A DNA stretch of 64,000 nucleotides from an uncultured Sphingomonadales bacterium (GTDB lineage: Bacteria > Pseudomonadota > Alphaproteobacteria > Sphingomonadales > Sphingomonadaceae): NCBI GenBank assembly GCA_903821605.1, contig CAIJLZ010000008.1:62001-126000 (forward strand). Reading direction: 5' to 3'. A program made the translations under genes and the position numbers. Position 1 is the first letter of the stretch, and each line of letters opens with the position of its first letter. Below, one piece after another: positions 28,082 to 37,771 of this stretch. The notes beneath the pieces were generated by a model, which was not told where the DNA came from, ran no database searches, and saw only the letters and a list, made by a program, of their open reading frames with translations.

Positions 28082-28540
28082 TCAGGCGGCAGCCTGCGTC
28101 CGTGCCTTGACGATCTTGCCGGGCTTGGCGGGCGGTTCACCCTTGGGCAGCGCGTCGATATGTTCCATGCCGGATTCCACCACGCCCCAAACGGTATACT
28201 GACCGTCAAGGAAGCGGGCGTCGTCGAAGCAGACGAAGAACTGGCTGTTGGCGCTGTTCGGGTTGGACGAACGGGCCATCGAGCACACGCCACGGACATG
28301 CGGCTCGCGGCTGAATTCCTGCACAATGTTCGGCAGGTGCGAACCGCTCATGCCGGTGCCGGTCGGATCGCCGCCCTGGGCCATGAAACCCGGAATCACG
28401 CGGTGAAAGACGACGCCATCGTAAAAACCTTCATCCGCCAACTGCGAAATCTGGGCAACGTGGTTCGGGGCGAGATCGGGACGCAGGCGGATAACGACAT
28501 CGCCGGTTTCCAGCGTCATCACCAGCAAATCATTGGCCAT
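28082..28540 (-). CDS. ppiB: Cyclophilin-type peptidyl-prolyl isomerase
   Basis: A 152-residue single-domain cyclophilin without a signal peptide, so cytoplasmic. Active-site residues: Arg and Phe in FHRVIPGFMAQGGDPTGTG, the SxNSANSQFF segment (SSNPNSANSQFFVCF) and the Trp-containing DGQYTVWGVVESG. It catalyses proline isomerisation in folding proteins. The ATG at 28540 follows AGGAGTC. Confidence 0.95.
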   Translation of the reverse strand: MANDLLVMTLETGDVVIRLRPDLAPNHVAQISQLADEGFYDGVVFHRVIPGFMAQGGDPTGTGMSGSHLPNIVQEFSREPHVRGVCSMARSSNPNSANSQFFVCFDDARFLDGQYTVWGVVESGMEHIDALPKGEPPAKPGKIVKARTQAAA

Positions 28541-28625
28541 GATGTAAGACTCCTAGAGAGATATTGAACACTGGCCCCGGCCATGCCCTGATGCGGCGCG
28601 TCCGTCCAGCCCCCTTCGGCACATC

Positions 28626-29378
28626 TCAACCCGCGCAGATGCGCTCGACCATCCACTCGGTCGCCGCCAATAACCGGGCGATATCCTCAAACCGCGACAG
28701 CCGGTGATCGCCATCCTTGATCAGAATCGTCTCGACCTGCGATGATTCCAGCATCCGCCCAAGCCGCACCGAGATTTCCCATGGTACGTCCGGATCCGCC
28801 TGCCCGTGCAGCAACGTCACCGGGCAATGCAGCGGAATCGGCGCATCAAGCAGGCGCATCTTTTCGCCCGATTGCCAGAACCGCGCGGTGGTGATGGTGG
28901 GTGCCGGGCCATAAGGATTTTCTTCCTCGATCCGCCCCATCTGCAACATCGTCATCTTTTGGTCTTGGGTGAAGCCCCAATCGGTAAAATCCGGCGCGGC
29001 CGCCACCCCGATCAGGCCCGCAACCCGATCCCGCATGGCCAGCGCGACATGCAGCATCAACCAGCCACCCATGGATGATCCGATCAGCAACACCGGCCCT
29101 TGCACCAATTGCGTGATGCAGTGGATCGCGTCATCGCGCCAACTGGCAAGCGACTGATCCTCGAACGCGCCATCGCTCGCGCCGCAACCGGCATAGTCGA
29201 ACAAAAGCACCGAACGGTCCTCGGCCTCGGCAAGCGCCATCAACGCCGTCGCCTTGCTGCCGCCCATATCGGACGCATAGCCCGGCAGAAACACGATCGT
29301 CGGCCCCCGGTTTAAGCCGGATGCAGGGTGATAATGATAGGCAAGCCGCAGCCCATCTGGGCGATTCAGATATTTCAT
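28626..29378 (-). CDS. Alpha/beta hydrolase (ABHD10-like esterase)
   Basis: 250 residues with an alpha/beta-hydrolase fold: IVFLPGYASDMGGSKATAL (oxyanion region), LLFDYAGCGASDG, the nucleophile elbow GSSMGGW with Ser near residue 99, the acid in LLHGQADPDVPW and His in IKDGDHRLSR. The pattern resembles ABHD10-type acyl-protein thioesterases and carboxylesterases. Substrate cannot be told. The gene lies between ppiB and the symporter, all on the minus strand; gaps of 85 and 24 bp suggest co-transcription with the symporter at least. Confidence 0.83.
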   Translation of the reverse strand: MKYLNRPDGLRLAYHYHPASGLNRGPTIVFLPGYASDMGGSKATALMALAEAEDRSVLLFDYAGCGASDGAFEDQSLASWRDDAIHCITQLVQGPVLLIGSSMGGWLMLHVALAMRDRVAGLIGVAAAPDFTDWGFTQDQKMTMLQMGRIEEENPYGPAPTITTARFWQSGEKMRLLDAPIPLHCPVTLLHGQADPDVPWEISVRLGRMLESSQVETILIKDGDHRLSRFEDIARLLAATEWMVERICAG

Positions 29379-29402
29379 GCAGCGTCCTCCCCCAAGGCGG
29401 CC

Positions 29403-30701
29403 TCAATATTCCGGCGGATAAGGCGCGGCACGGTGGCTTGGCGCGTGCGGTGGCTCGATTTCCGGTGGTTCCGGCGCGTCAAGCTGGCCCTCCCATTTCG
29501 CCACCACGGCGGTGGCGACCGCATTGCCGACCACGCTTGTCGCCGAACGCCCCATGTCGAGGAAATGATCGACCGCAAGGATCATCACCAGCCCGGCCTC
29601 CGGAATCCCGAAATGCCCCATCACCGCCGAAATCACGACCAAGCTGGCGCGCGGCACGCCCGCCATACCCTTGGATGTCAGCATCAAGATCAACAACATG
29701 GTGAACTGGTCGGCCCAACTGAGATCGATATGATAAAGTTGCGCGACGAACACGGCGGCGAAGGTCATGTAGATCATCGAGCCGTCAAGATTGAACGAAT
29801 AGCCAAGCGGCAGCACGAAACTCGCGATGCGCGGCGGCACGCCGAACCGGTCGAGCGCCTCTAGCGTGCGGGGATAGGCCGCTTCCGACGAGGCCGTCGA
29901 AAAGGCGACCAAGATCGGTTCGCGAATATAGCGCGGCAGGGCCAAGCCCCGCTTGCCCAACACCACCACCCCGGCAATGATCAGCACCGCCCACAGACAG
30001 GCCATCGCGAAATAGAAGCTGGCCATGAACTTGCCAAAGGTCAGCATCACCCCCAGCCCATTGACCGTCACCGCATTGGCAATCGCCGCGAATACCGCGA
30101 GCGGGGCAAAGCGCATCACATAATCAGTGACCTGCAACATGATCGCGACCAGCGATTCCACCGCCTTCACCATCGGCGCGCCTTTTTCGCCAATCGCGGT
30201 AATGGCGATGCCGAAGAACATCGAAAAGACGACGATCGGCAAAATCTCGTTATTGGCCATGGCCTCGACAATCGACTTCGGCACGAGATGAACGATGAAC
30301 TCATGCAGGTCGAACGCCTTGGTTTCTAGCCCCAGCGTGGCATCGGGCGGCGGCAAGGGCAGCGCGACATGGCCTGCGCCCGGTTGCAGCAGATTGACCA
30401 TGACCAGCCCCAAGGTCAGCGAAACAAAGGTCGCGCCGATGAACCACAACATGGTGCGCAGCCCGATCCGTCCAAGCGCGCTCGTATCGCCCATATGCGC
30501 AATGCCCGTCACCAATGTGGCGAAGATCAGCGGCGCGATAATCATCTTGATCATGCGCAGGAACAGGTCGGTGACCATGGTAAAATAATCGGCGACGTCG
30601 TGACGCAGGGCCTCGTCACCAATGGTGGCGTGCAGCGCCGTCCCAAGCAACATGCCCAGCACCATGCCCGCGATGATGTAATAGGTCAGACGCTTCGCCA
30701 T
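29403..30701 (-). CDS. Dicarboxylate/amino acid:cation symporter (DAACS family)
   Basis: A 432-residue inner-membrane symporter of the DctA/GltP family, about 8 helices plus two re-entrant loops. Recognisable elements: MIKMIIAPLIFATLVTGIAHMG, the serine-rich re-entrant loop VAFSTASSEAAYPRTLEAL, the NLDGSMIYMTFAAVFVAQ helix with the family's NxDG-type element, and MLTSKGMAGVPRASLVVI. The C-terminus after VVAKWEGQLD is a Pro/His tail. The ATG at 30701 is preferred over the TTG 12 bases upstream. Likely substrates are C4-dicarboxylates, glutamate or aspartate. Confidence 0.92.
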   Translation of the reverse strand: MAKRLTYYIIAGMVLGMLLGTALHATIGDEALRHDVADYFTMVTDLFLRMIKMIIAPLIFATLVTGIAHMGDTSALGRIGLRTMLWFIGATFVSLTLGLVMVNLLQPGAGHVALPLPPPDATLGLETKAFDLHEFIVHLVPKSIVEAMANNEILPIVVFSMFFGIAITAIGEKGAPMVKAVESLVAIMLQVTDYVMRFAPLAVFAAIANAVTVNGLGVMLTFGKFMASFYFAMACLWAVLIIAGVVVLGKRGLALPRYIREPILVAFSTASSEAAYPRTLEALDRFGVPPRIASFVLPLGYSFNLDGSMIYMTFAAVFVAQLYHIDLSWADQFTMLLILMLTSKGMAGVPRASLVVISAVMGHFGIPEAGLVMILAVDHFLDMGRSATSVVGNAVATAVVAKWEGQLDAPEPPEIEPPHAPSHRAAPYPPEY

Positions 30702-30882
30702 GATTTTCCCCAAGATTTCGCATCTTCATGCATAGCCCGAAATTGCCGTCGGGGAAGCGAAAAGCTTGACGCTAGCGATGCGGCTTTCGCAACGAAGCGT
30801 GTCCGGCGCTTGGCATCGGCGGGGCGCGACCTTATGACGTGGCATCCCCCGCCGCGGGGCCGCGACGAAAAGCGAGGTAGAT

Positions 30883-31749
30883 GTGCTGATTCCCCAGATG
30901 CTGGCCGAAAATGCGTCGGCAATTCATTTTGAAACGCTAGGGCTTCACCCGGTGTTGTTCGACTTCGGGATCATCCAGATCCGCTGGTATTCGCTGGCCT
31001 ATATCGCCGGTATTGTCATTGGCTGGTGGTATCTGCTGCGTCTGCTCGCCCAGCCGAGCGCGCCCATGGCGCGGCGTCATGCCGATGATTTGGTCTTCTA
31101 TCTCACACTCGGCATTCTGCTGGGCGGGCGGCTGGCCTATTCGATCTTCTACGATCCTGAAATGTGGCGGCATCCGCTTGATGTCTTCAAGGTCTGGCAG
31201 GGGGGCATGTCGTTCCATGGCGGCGCCTTGGGGGTTGCCATCGCGATCCTGTGGCTGTGCCGTGAGCACAAGCTGAACTGGCTGCGCGTCCATGATTATG
31301 TCGCGGTCTGCGTGCCATTCGGCCTATTCTTTGGCCGCCTTGCGAATTTCGTGAACGGCGAATTATGGGGCAAGGTGACGGACGTCCCATGGGCAATTAT
31401 CTTCCCCGGTCCGGGCGACGGCCTGCCGCGCCACCCAAGCCAGTTGTACGAAGCCGGGCTGGAAGGCCCCGTGCTGTTCGCCATTTTGTGGTGGACCTTC
31501 TGGAAGACCGATGCGCGCTACCAGCCCGGTCGATTGGTCGGCACCTTCCTGCTCGGCTATGGCATGTTCCGCTTTCTCGTCGAACTCGTGCGCCAGCCGG
31601 ATCACGGGCTGGAGCATCTATCTTGGGGCCTGAGCATGGGCCAAACCCTGTGCGTACCGATGATTGTCGGCGGCATCTATCTGATCGCAACCGCCAAGGG
31701 ACGACAAGCCCGGATCAGCGGCACGGCGGGGGCGACGCGTGTCGACTGA
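30883..31749 (+). CDS. lgt: Prolipoprotein diacylglyceryl transferase Lgt
   Basis: Transfers diacylglycerol from phosphatidylglycerol to the lipobox Cys of prolipoproteins, the first maturation step. A 288-residue inner-membrane protein; the signature [21 protein letters not shown] is at about 149-169, with catalytic-region motifs [11 protein letters not shown] and [10 protein letters not shown]. The start is a GTG at 30883 with GAGG five bases upstream; an ATG follows at 30898. Its last 11 bases overlap the next gene. The window's own lipoprotein (DUF4136) would be a substrate. Confidence 0.96.
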   Translation: MLIPQMLAENASAIHFETLGLHPVLFDFGIIQIRWYSLAYIAGIVIGWWYLLRLLAQPSAPMARRHADDLVFYLTLGILLGGRLAYSIFYDPEMWRHPLDVFKVWQGGMSFHGGALGVAIAILWLCREHKLNWLRVHDYVAVCVPFGLFFGRLANFVNGELWGKVTDVPWAIIFPGPGDGLPRHPSQLYEAGLEGPVLFAILWWTFWKTDARYQPGRLVGTFLLGYGMFRFLVELVRQPDHGLEHLSWGLSMGQTLCVPMIVGGIYLIATAKGRQARISGTAGATRVD

Positions 31750-32824
31750 AATACCGAAGATTGATTTCGCCACCCGCCTGCGTCGCAGTATCGAGGCGCA
31801 AGGCGTGCTGCCCATCGCCTATTTCATGGCGGCGGCAAACGCCCATTATTATGGCACCCGTGATCCGCTTGGCGCGGCAGGCGACTTCATCACCGCGCCC
31901 GAAATCAGCCAGATGTTCGGCGAACTGTGCGGCCTGTGGCTCGCAGATCTATGGGACCGTGCCGGACGCCCCGCGAACCCGCATTATGTCGAATTCGGCC
32001 CCGGCCGTGGCACGCTGGCCGTCGATGCGCTGCGGGCAATGCGGCGGGCCGGGCTAGACCCTGATGTGCACCTGATCGAAACCAGCCCGGCGCTCCGCAA
32101 GGCCCAGGCCGACCGCCTGCCCGATGCCACTTGGCACGACGACCTGTCCAGTCTGCCAAGCGAGGGGCCGCTGCTGGTCATCGCCAATGAATTTTTCGAC
32201 GCCTTGCCCGTCCGCCAGATCGTGCACGGGCCGCAAGGCTGGTTCGAACGGATGGTCACGGTCCAACATGGGCTGATCCTGCCCGTACTCGACGGCCCAC
32301 CCCTAAACGGCCTGATCCCCGAGCATCTGCACGATTCGCCGGTCGGCAGCATCATCGAGACCTCCCCCGCTTCAGTTGCCATTGCAGGCGCGCTGGGAGA
32401 GCGGATCGCCGCACAGGGTGGCGCGGCGCTGGTGGTCGATTATGGCTATGATCACGGCCCCGCCATTGGCGACACGTTGCAGGCGGTGCGTGGCCATGGC
32501 TATGCCAATCCGTTCGACCTGCCGGGCGATCAAGACCTGACGGCCCATGTCGACTTCGCCACGATCGGCGTCGCCGCGCACGTCCGGGGGGTGCATGTCC
32601 ACGGCCCGGTTGGCCAAGGCGCATGGCTCGACGCGATGGGGATAGCCCTGCGCGCCGAGGCCCTCGCCCGCGCCACCCCGGACCGACGCGACGAGATCAT
32701 GGGCGCGCATCATCGCCTGACCCATGCTGACGAAATGGGAGTATTGTTTCGCGCCATGGCTCTGATCGCGCCCGAATGGCCGCAGCCAGTCGGCTTTGCG
32801 AACTCAGCGGCAACGTCATCATAA
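31739..32824 (+). CDS. SAM-dependent methyltransferase, MidA/NDUFAF7 family
   Basis: 361 residues. The family includes NDUFAF7, which methylates an arginine of a respiratory complex I subunit. Hallmarks: [19 protein letters not shown], the SAM motif [18 protein letters not shown], the acidic residue in [22 protein letters not shown] and [21 protein letters not shown], followed by [12 protein letters not shown]. The GTG start overlaps lgt by 11 bases, so the two form an operon. Complex I genes are not in the window; the target is inferred from family knowledge. Confidence 0.88.
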   Translation: MSTEIPKIDFATRLRRSIEAQGVLPIAYFMAAANAHYYGTRDPLGAAGDFITAPEISQMFGELCGLWLADLWDRAGRPANPHYVEFGPGRGTLAVDALRAMRRAGLDPDVHLIETSPALRKAQADRLPDATWHDDLSSLPSEGPLLVIANEFFDALPVRQIVHGPQGWFERMVTVQHGLILPVLDGPPLNGLIPEHLHDSPVGSIIETSPASVAIAGALGERIAAQGGAALVVDYGYDHGPAIGDTLQAVRGHGYANPFDLPGDQDLTAHVDFATIGVAAHVRGVHVHGPVGQGAWLDAMGIALRAEALARATPDRRDEIMGAHHRLTHADEMGVLFRAMALIAPEWPQPVGFANSAATSS

Positions 32825-32860
32825 AATATCTTCTATTCTCAACTCATTTGATCTGGATCA

Positions 32861-32967
32861 TTACGTTTTTCTTAACCATTTAATATTAATCAAGCCAAGG
32901 ATCGGTGGCGACCCACGATCCCTCACTTAGAGGCGGCGGGCATGGCAACATTCCGTCGCCTTTTTTT
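32861..32967 (+). ncRNA. Candidate small RNA or attenuated leader with promoter, two hairpins and terminator
   Basis: A compact unit: TTACGT (32861-32866), 17 bases, TATTAA (32884-32889), then a hairpin at 32899-32921 (GGATCG-G-TGG against CCACGATCC, one bulged G), a 10-base single strand, and a second hairpin (GGCGGCGG 32932-32939, CCGTCGCC 32953-32960, one G-T pair) followed by seven T. The predicted transcript is about 70 nt. It sits 38 bases after the MidA-type gene and about 75 bases before the glutamine-synthetase-family start. It could also be the terminator of the upstream operon or an attenuator for the downstream gene. It matches no RNA family I can name. Confidence 0.5.
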
Positions 32968-33043
32968 ATTTCCCGACAGTAAAGCTTCTTCATCGCATTG
33001 GGGTAGATTGCCTTTCGATCCAAACCCTTGCATCATGCGATTT

Positions 33044-34435
33044 ATGAGCACGACTTCTTCCCACCAGATCGCCGACCTTGCCGAAGCCAAGGCCTTTTTC
33101 GACGCCCATCCGGAGATTGATGCGGTCGACATCATCTTCACCAACATGTGCGGGGTGCCGCGTGGCAAACGACTCAGGCGACATGAGGTGCTCGCCGTCT
33201 ATGAAAATGGCCGTTATCTTCCCGGATCGGCGGCAGTGGTCGATATTACCGGGCGGGATACCGAAGAAACTGGTCTGGTCTGGGAAGATGGCGACGCCGA
33301 CCGCATGCTCCGCCCATTTCCCGGCACGCTGGTGCCAACCCCATGGCTGGGCGAAGAAGCCGCGCAATTTCTGACCAGCTTTTATGAGCTGGACGGTAGC
33401 CCGCATGATCTCGACCCGCGCCATGTGCTTGGTCAGGTGATCGACCGCTTCAAGGAACTCCGGCTCCGCCCGGTGGTGGCCGTCGAACTCGAATTCTATC
33501 TGGTCGACCAGAACCGCGACGGCGTTGGTCGGCTGCAACCGGCCAAGGGGCTGCGCAATCCGCATCGCTCGGACGACATTCAGGTCTATGGCCTGCGCGA
33601 ACTGGAAGATTTCAAGCCATTTTTCGATGATCTCTACACCGCCTGCGATGCGCAAGGCATTCCGCTTGAGTCGGCCATTTCCGAATATGCCGCTGGCCAG
33701 TTCGAAATCACGCTACGCCACCGCCCGGATGCCCTGCGCGCCTGTGACGAGGCAACCATGTACAAGCGGCTGGTCAAGGGGGTCGCCGTCAAACATGGCA
33801 TGGAAGCAACCTTTATGGCCAAGCCCTTTGCCGACTGCGCAGGCAATGGCATGCATCTCCACATCTCGATGCAAGACGAGGCCGGGAACAACGCCTTTGC
33901 GAGCGCCGCGCCGGAAGGCACACCATTGCTGCGCCACGCCATCGGCGGGATGCAGGCCGCGTTGGGCGATAGCTTCGCCATCTTCGCGCCCAATGCGAAT
34001 AGCTATCGCCGGTTCAAGGCCAACAGCTATGCGCCGGTCGCTTCCACCTGGGGGGTCAACAACCGCACGGTCTCGCTGCGGATCCCGGCGGGCAGCCCGT
34101 CCAGCCGCCATGTCGAACACCGCGTCTGCGGCGCGGATGCCAACCCCTATCTGGCAGTCGCGGCCGTGCTGGCGGCCATGCATCATGGCATCACGAACCA
34201 GCTTGATCCCGGCCCGGCAGTGGTCGGCAATGGCTATGAGGCGGAAAGCAACGGCCCCAAAATGCCCTCCAACTGGTTTGCGGCGGTCGATCAGTTCAAG
34301 GGATCGGCGCTGATGAAAGAATATCTCGGCGAACGGTTCGTGGAGATGTATTCCATCGTCAAGCAAACCGAACAGGAACGCTTCTTCGCGCTGGTCCCGG
34401 AACTCGATTATACTTGGTATCTGCGCAACGCCTGA
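33044..34435 (+). CDS. Glutamine synthetase family protein (gamma-glutamylpolyamine synthetase-like)
   Basis: 463 residues of the GlnA superfamily, closest in pattern to PuuA-type gamma-glutamylputrescine synthetases and not to housekeeping GlnA: N-terminal beta-grasp with VDIIFTNMCGVPRGKRL, metal ligands in VVAVELEFYLVDQ, ISEYAAGQFEITLRHRPDAL, MAKPFADCAGNGMHLHIS, the ATP/ammonia region NSYRRFKANSYAPV, and RIPAGSPSSRHVEHRVCGADANPYL. No adenylylation-site Tyr segment typical of GlnA-I is obvious. Start: ATG at 33044; ATG at 33035 is possible. No other polyamine-degradation genes flank it, so the substrate amine is open. Confidence 0.85.
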   Translation: MSTTSSHQIADLAEAKAFFDAHPEIDAVDIIFTNMCGVPRGKRLRRHEVLAVYENGRYLPGSAAVVDITGRDTEETGLVWEDGDADRMLRPFPGTLVPTPWLGEEAAQFLTSFYELDGSPHDLDPRHVLGQVIDRFKELRLRPVVAVELEFYLVDQNRDGVGRLQPAKGLRNPHRSDDIQVYGLRELEDFKPFFDDLYTACDAQGIPLESAISEYAAGQFEITLRHRPDALRACDEATMYKRLVKGVAVKHGMEATFMAKPFADCAGNGMHLHISMQDEAGNNAFASAAPEGTPLLRHAIGGMQAALGDSFAIFAPNANSYRRFKANSYAPVASTWGVNNRTVSLRIPAGSPSSRHVEHRVCGADANPYLAVAAVLAAMHHGITNQLDPGPAVVGNGYEAESNGPKMPSNWFAAVDQFKGSALMKEYLGERFVEMYSIVKQTEQERFFALVPELDYTWYLRNA

Positions 34436-34583
34436 CGATGTCAGACCATGGCGGGGAGAAAAACCGGCAATGCCGCAGATGTACGGAATGTCATCTTGCC
34501 CCGGCCAGCGTCTGCTTGCCCTGATCGCGCCTGCCTGCTAGTCGCGGCGCAACCGTTTTTTATAGGTACGTCAGGAAACGAAA

Positions 34584-35096
34584 ATGGCCGAAGACCAGAA
34601 TCTCGATACCCCGCTCCCCAATGGTGCAGACACCCAGCCGCAGGTTGGCGTCGTCACCCAATATGTGAAGGACCTGTCCTTCGAAAACCCGAACGCCCCG
34701 GCCGTCTATCAGTGGCAGGGCCAGCCGGAAATCAGCGTCGGCTTCAACATCGGCGCCAATAATCTCGGCGACGACCTGCATGAAGTCGCGCTCAAGGTTG
34801 AGGCCCGCGCCGTGTCCGGCAGCCAGACCGCGTTCGCCATCGAACTGGTCTATGCGGGCCTGTTCGTGCTGCGCAACATCCCGGAAGATCAGCTCCAGCC
34901 GTTCCTCCTTGCCGAAGCGCCGCGCATCCTGTTCCCGTTCGCCCGCCGCGTGGTGGCCGATACGGTGCGTGACGGCGGCTTCCCGCCCTTGATGCTGGAA
35001 CCGATTGACTTTGCCGCGCTCTATATGAGCCAGCTCGCCGCACAGGGTGGCGAACAGGCCGAAGGCGACGACAATCAGGTCACCGGCCACGCCTAA
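34584..35096 (+). CDS. secB: Protein-export chaperone SecB
   Basis: A 170-residue cytoplasmic chaperone that holds preproteins for SecA. Conserved segments: VTQYVKDLSFENPNAP, EISVGFNIGANNL, YAGLFVLRNIPEDQLQPFLLAEAPRILFPFARRVVADTVRDGGFPPLMLEPIDFAALY (quoted here only as order: VYAGLF, then AP-RILFPFAR, then GGFPPLMLEPIDF). The N- and C-termini are acidic and disordered. The ATG at 34584 follows CAGGAAAC. murJ follows after 24 bp. Confidence 0.96.
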   Translation: MAEDQNLDTPLPNGADTQPQVGVVTQYVKDLSFENPNAPAVYQWQGQPEISVGFNIGANNLGDDLHEVALKVEARAVSGSQTAFAIELVYAGLFVLRNIPEDQLQPFLLAEAPRILFPFARRVVADTVRDGGFPPLMLEPIDFAALYMSQLAAQGGEQAEGDDNQVTGHA

Positions 35097-35120
35097 GGGC
35101 GCAAGACGGGAATACCGGTC

Positions 35121-36698
35121 ATGAAGCTTGGCAAGGCAATCGGCACCATCGGCGGACTGACGATGGTCAGCCGCATCCTCGGTTTCGCCCGCGACATGCT
35201 GATGTCGCGCATCATGGGCGCAACCATGGCGGCCGATGCCTTCCAGCTGGCCTTCCGGATTCCCAACACCTTTCGCCGCCTATTTGGCGAAGGGGCGTTT
35301 TCCGCTGGCTTTGTCCCGCTGTTCAGCCAGCGGCTGCACCGCGAGGGCGGGCTAGAGGAAGCGCGCAAATTTTCGGAAGAAGTGCTCGGGGTCTTCCTCC
35401 CCTCCTTGTTCCTGTTCACGCTCGTTTTCGAACTGATCATGCCCGCCTTCGTCTGGGCGCTGGCATCCGAATGGGTCGGCAATCCGGCGAAGTTCAACCT
35501 TGCCGTCGACCTGACCCGCATCACCATGCCCTATCTGTTGCTGATCAGCCTTGTCTCGCTGTTCGCGGGTGTGCTCAACTCGATGACCCGGTTCATTGCC
35601 GCTGCCTTTGCTCCGGCGCTGCTCAACATCGCGATGGTGATCGCGCTGATCCTCGTCCCGGTTGGCGGCGTGCAAAGCGCCTATGCCCTGTCGATTGGCG
35701 TGACCATTGGCGGCTTCATGCAGATTGGCCTGTTGTGGTGGGCGGCGAAGCGCGCGGGCATCTCGCTGCGGCTGCGCAAGCCGAAGATGACACCCGGCGT
35801 GCGCCAGTTCATCAATGTCGTGATCCCGGCCACATTGGGGGCGGGCGTCTATCAGGTCAGCCAGTTCATCGACACTTTCTTCGCGACGCGGCTGCCGGAA
35901 GGCTCGCTGTCCTACATGAATTATTCCGACCGGTTGAACCAATTGCCGCTATCGGTGATCGGCACCGCGCTCGGCACCGCCATTCTGCCGGCAATCAGCC
36001 GCTTTATTGATCGCGATGAACCGGAAGAGGCCGCCCGCGTGCAGGGGCAGGCGCTTGAACTGGCAATGCTGCTCACCCTGCCTGCGGCGGTCGCCTTGTG
36101 GATCATCTCGGTACCGCTCGTCACGGCCCTGTTTCAAGGGGGCCGTTTCACGCTGGAAGATGCGCGGATCACCGGCACGGTGTTGTCGATCATCGTTTCG
36201 GGCCTCCCTGCCTATGTGCTGGTCAAGGTCATCACCCCGGGCTTCTATGCTCGCAAGGATACCAAGACCCCGGTCAAGACAGCGGGGATCGTGCTGCTCG
36301 CCAATATCGTGCTGAACTTCGCGCTGATCCCGCCATTCGGCATCTACGGACTGGCTTGGGCCATTGCGCTTTGTTCGTGGCTCAACTGCACGATGCTCTA
36401 TGTCATTCTGTCCAAGCGCGGCCATTTCCGGATCGAGCCGTGGCTGTGGAACCGGATCGCCCGCCAGCTATTATCCGCCGCCGTCATGGCCGGGGTGTTG
36501 GTGACGCTGAAAGGCATGATGGGCCCATGGTTCGGCGGATCGACGCTGCAGCGCCTGATCGCGGTATCCGTCATCTGCGGCTGCGGCGGGGTCGCCTATC
36601 TGGTGACTGCCTTTGTCACCGGGGGCATGAACCGCGATGATGTGATGATTCTGCTGCGTCGTAAAAAGGTCAACGGCCAAGGCCATGAAAGTGAGTAA
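35121..36698 (+). CDS. murJ: Lipid II flippase MurJ
   Basis: Flips lipid II across the inner membrane for peptidoglycan synthesis. 525 residues with about 14 helices of the MOP superfamily. Family signatures: [19 protein letters not shown] at the start, [21 protein letters not shown] with the conserved Arg residues, [35 protein letters not shown], and [14 protein letters not shown]. The 3' end overlaps the predicted trpS start by 14 bases, so secB, murJ and trpS probably share a transcript. Confidence 0.96.
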   Translation: MKLGKAIGTIGGLTMVSRILGFARDMLMSRIMGATMAADAFQLAFRIPNTFRRLFGEGAFSAGFVPLFSQRLHREGGLEEARKFSEEVLGVFLPSLFLFTLVFELIMPAFVWALASEWVGNPAKFNLAVDLTRITMPYLLLISLVSLFAGVLNSMTRFIAAAFAPALLNIAMVIALILVPVGGVQSAYALSIGVTIGGFMQIGLLWWAAKRAGISLRLRKPKMTPGVRQFINVVIPATLGAGVYQVSQFIDTFFATRLPEGSLSYMNYSDRLNQLPLSVIGTALGTAILPAISRFIDRDEPEEAARVQGQALELAMLLTLPAAVALWIISVPLVTALFQGGRFTLEDARITGTVLSIIVSGLPAYVLVKVITPGFYARKDTKTPVKTAGIVLLANIVLNFALIPPFGIYGLAWAIALCSWLNCTMLYVILSKRGHFRIEPWLWNRIARQLLSAAVMAGVLVTLKGMMGPWFGGSTLQRLIAVSVICGCGGVAYLVTAFVTGGMNRDDVMILLRRKKVNGQGHESE

Positions 36699-37698
36699 AC
36701 CCATCATGCGTGTCGTTTCCGGCATCCAGCCCACGGGCAATCTGCATCTTGGCAATTATCTGGGCGCCATCGTCCAATGGGTGAAGATGCAGCAAGAGGC
36801 CGAGTGTCTGTTCTTCCTCGCGGATCTTCACGCCGTGACGATATTCAACAGCCCCGATCAGATGCGCACCAACGTCCGCGAAATGGCGGCGGCGCTCATC
36901 GCCTCGGGCGTCGATCCGGACAAGTCGGTGCTGTTCAATCAGGCCCGCGTGCCCGCCCATGCCGAACTGGCATGGTTGCTCAACTGCACCGCGCGCATCG
37001 GCTGGCTGAACCGCATGACGCAGTTCAAGGACAAGGCAGGCAAAAATCGCGAGGGCATGTCGATTGGACTGTACGCCTATCCGGTGCTGCAAGCGGCCGA
37101 CGTGCTGATCTATCAGGCCACCCATGTGCCGGTCGGCGAGGATCAGAAGCAGCATCTTGAACTCGCCCGCGACATTGCGGAAAAGTTCAACACCGATTTC
37201 GGCACAGACTTGTTCACCCTGCCCGCCGCGATGATCGCTGGTCCGGCGGCACGCGTCATGTCATTGCGCGATGGCTCGGCCAAAATGTCGAAATCCGACC
37301 CGTCGGACATGAGCCGCATCAACCTGACCGATGATGCCGACACCATCGCCCAGAAAATCCGCAAGGCCAAGACCGATCCGGAACCGCTGCCCGCGACGAT
37401 GGAAGAACTCGATGGCCGCCCCGAGGCGCGCAATCTGGTGGGCATTTATGCGGCCTTGTCCGGGGAATCGGTCAACCATGTGCTGGGCCATTTCGCCGGT
37501 CAGGGCTTTGGCGCGTTCAAGCCTGCATTGGCGGAACTCGCGGTCGAAAGCCTGCGCCCGATCACCACGCGCTATAATGAACTGCGCGAGGATCACGCCG
37601 CGATCGATGCCATCCTTGTCAAAGGTGCCGAAAAAGCGGCGGCCAAAGCCGCGCCGACGCTCAAGCGCGCCTATGAGGCCATGGGGCTGTTCCGCTAA
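36685..37698 (+). CDS. trpS: Tryptophanyl-tRNA synthetase TrpS
   Basis: A class Ic synthetase, 337 residues from the ATG at 36685. The HIGH-like motif is TGNLHLGNY, preceded by VVSGIQP, and the KMSKS motif is present intact in [31 protein letters not shown] is also characteristic. A second ATG at 36706 ([12 protein letters not shown]) is where many homologues begin and would remove the overlap with murJ; no Shine-Dalgarno clearly decides. Confidence 0.96.
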   Translation: MKVSKPIMRVVSGIQPTGNLHLGNYLGAIVQWVKMQQEAECLFFLADLHAVTIFNSPDQMRTNVREMAAALIASGVDPDKSVLFNQARVPAHAELAWLLNCTARIGWLNRMTQFKDKAGKNREGMSIGLYAYPVLQAADVLIYQATHVPVGEDQKQHLELARDIAEKFNTDFGTDLFTLPAAMIAGPAARVMSLRDGSAKMSKSDPSDMSRINLTDDADTIAQKIRKAKTDPEPLPATMEELDGRPEARNLVGIYAALSGESVNHVLGHFAGQGFGAFKPALAELAVESLRPITTRYNELREDHAAIDAILVKGAEKAAAKAAPTLKRAYEAMGLFR

Positions 37699-37738
37699 GT
37701 CGGACAGCCCTTTCAAGGCCTCATCCCGGCACTGGACA

Positions 37739-37762
37739 CTGACACTTACGCTGACACTTACG
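37739..37762 (+). repeat. Tandem duplication of a 12-bp unit
   Basis: CTGACACTTACG occurs twice in succession, flanked by partial copies (GGACACTGACACT before, CTGG after). It lies in the 73-bp spacer between the convergent trpS and chorismate mutase genes and affects no reading frame. Confidence 0.8.
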
Positions 37763-37771
37763 CTGGCGCCC

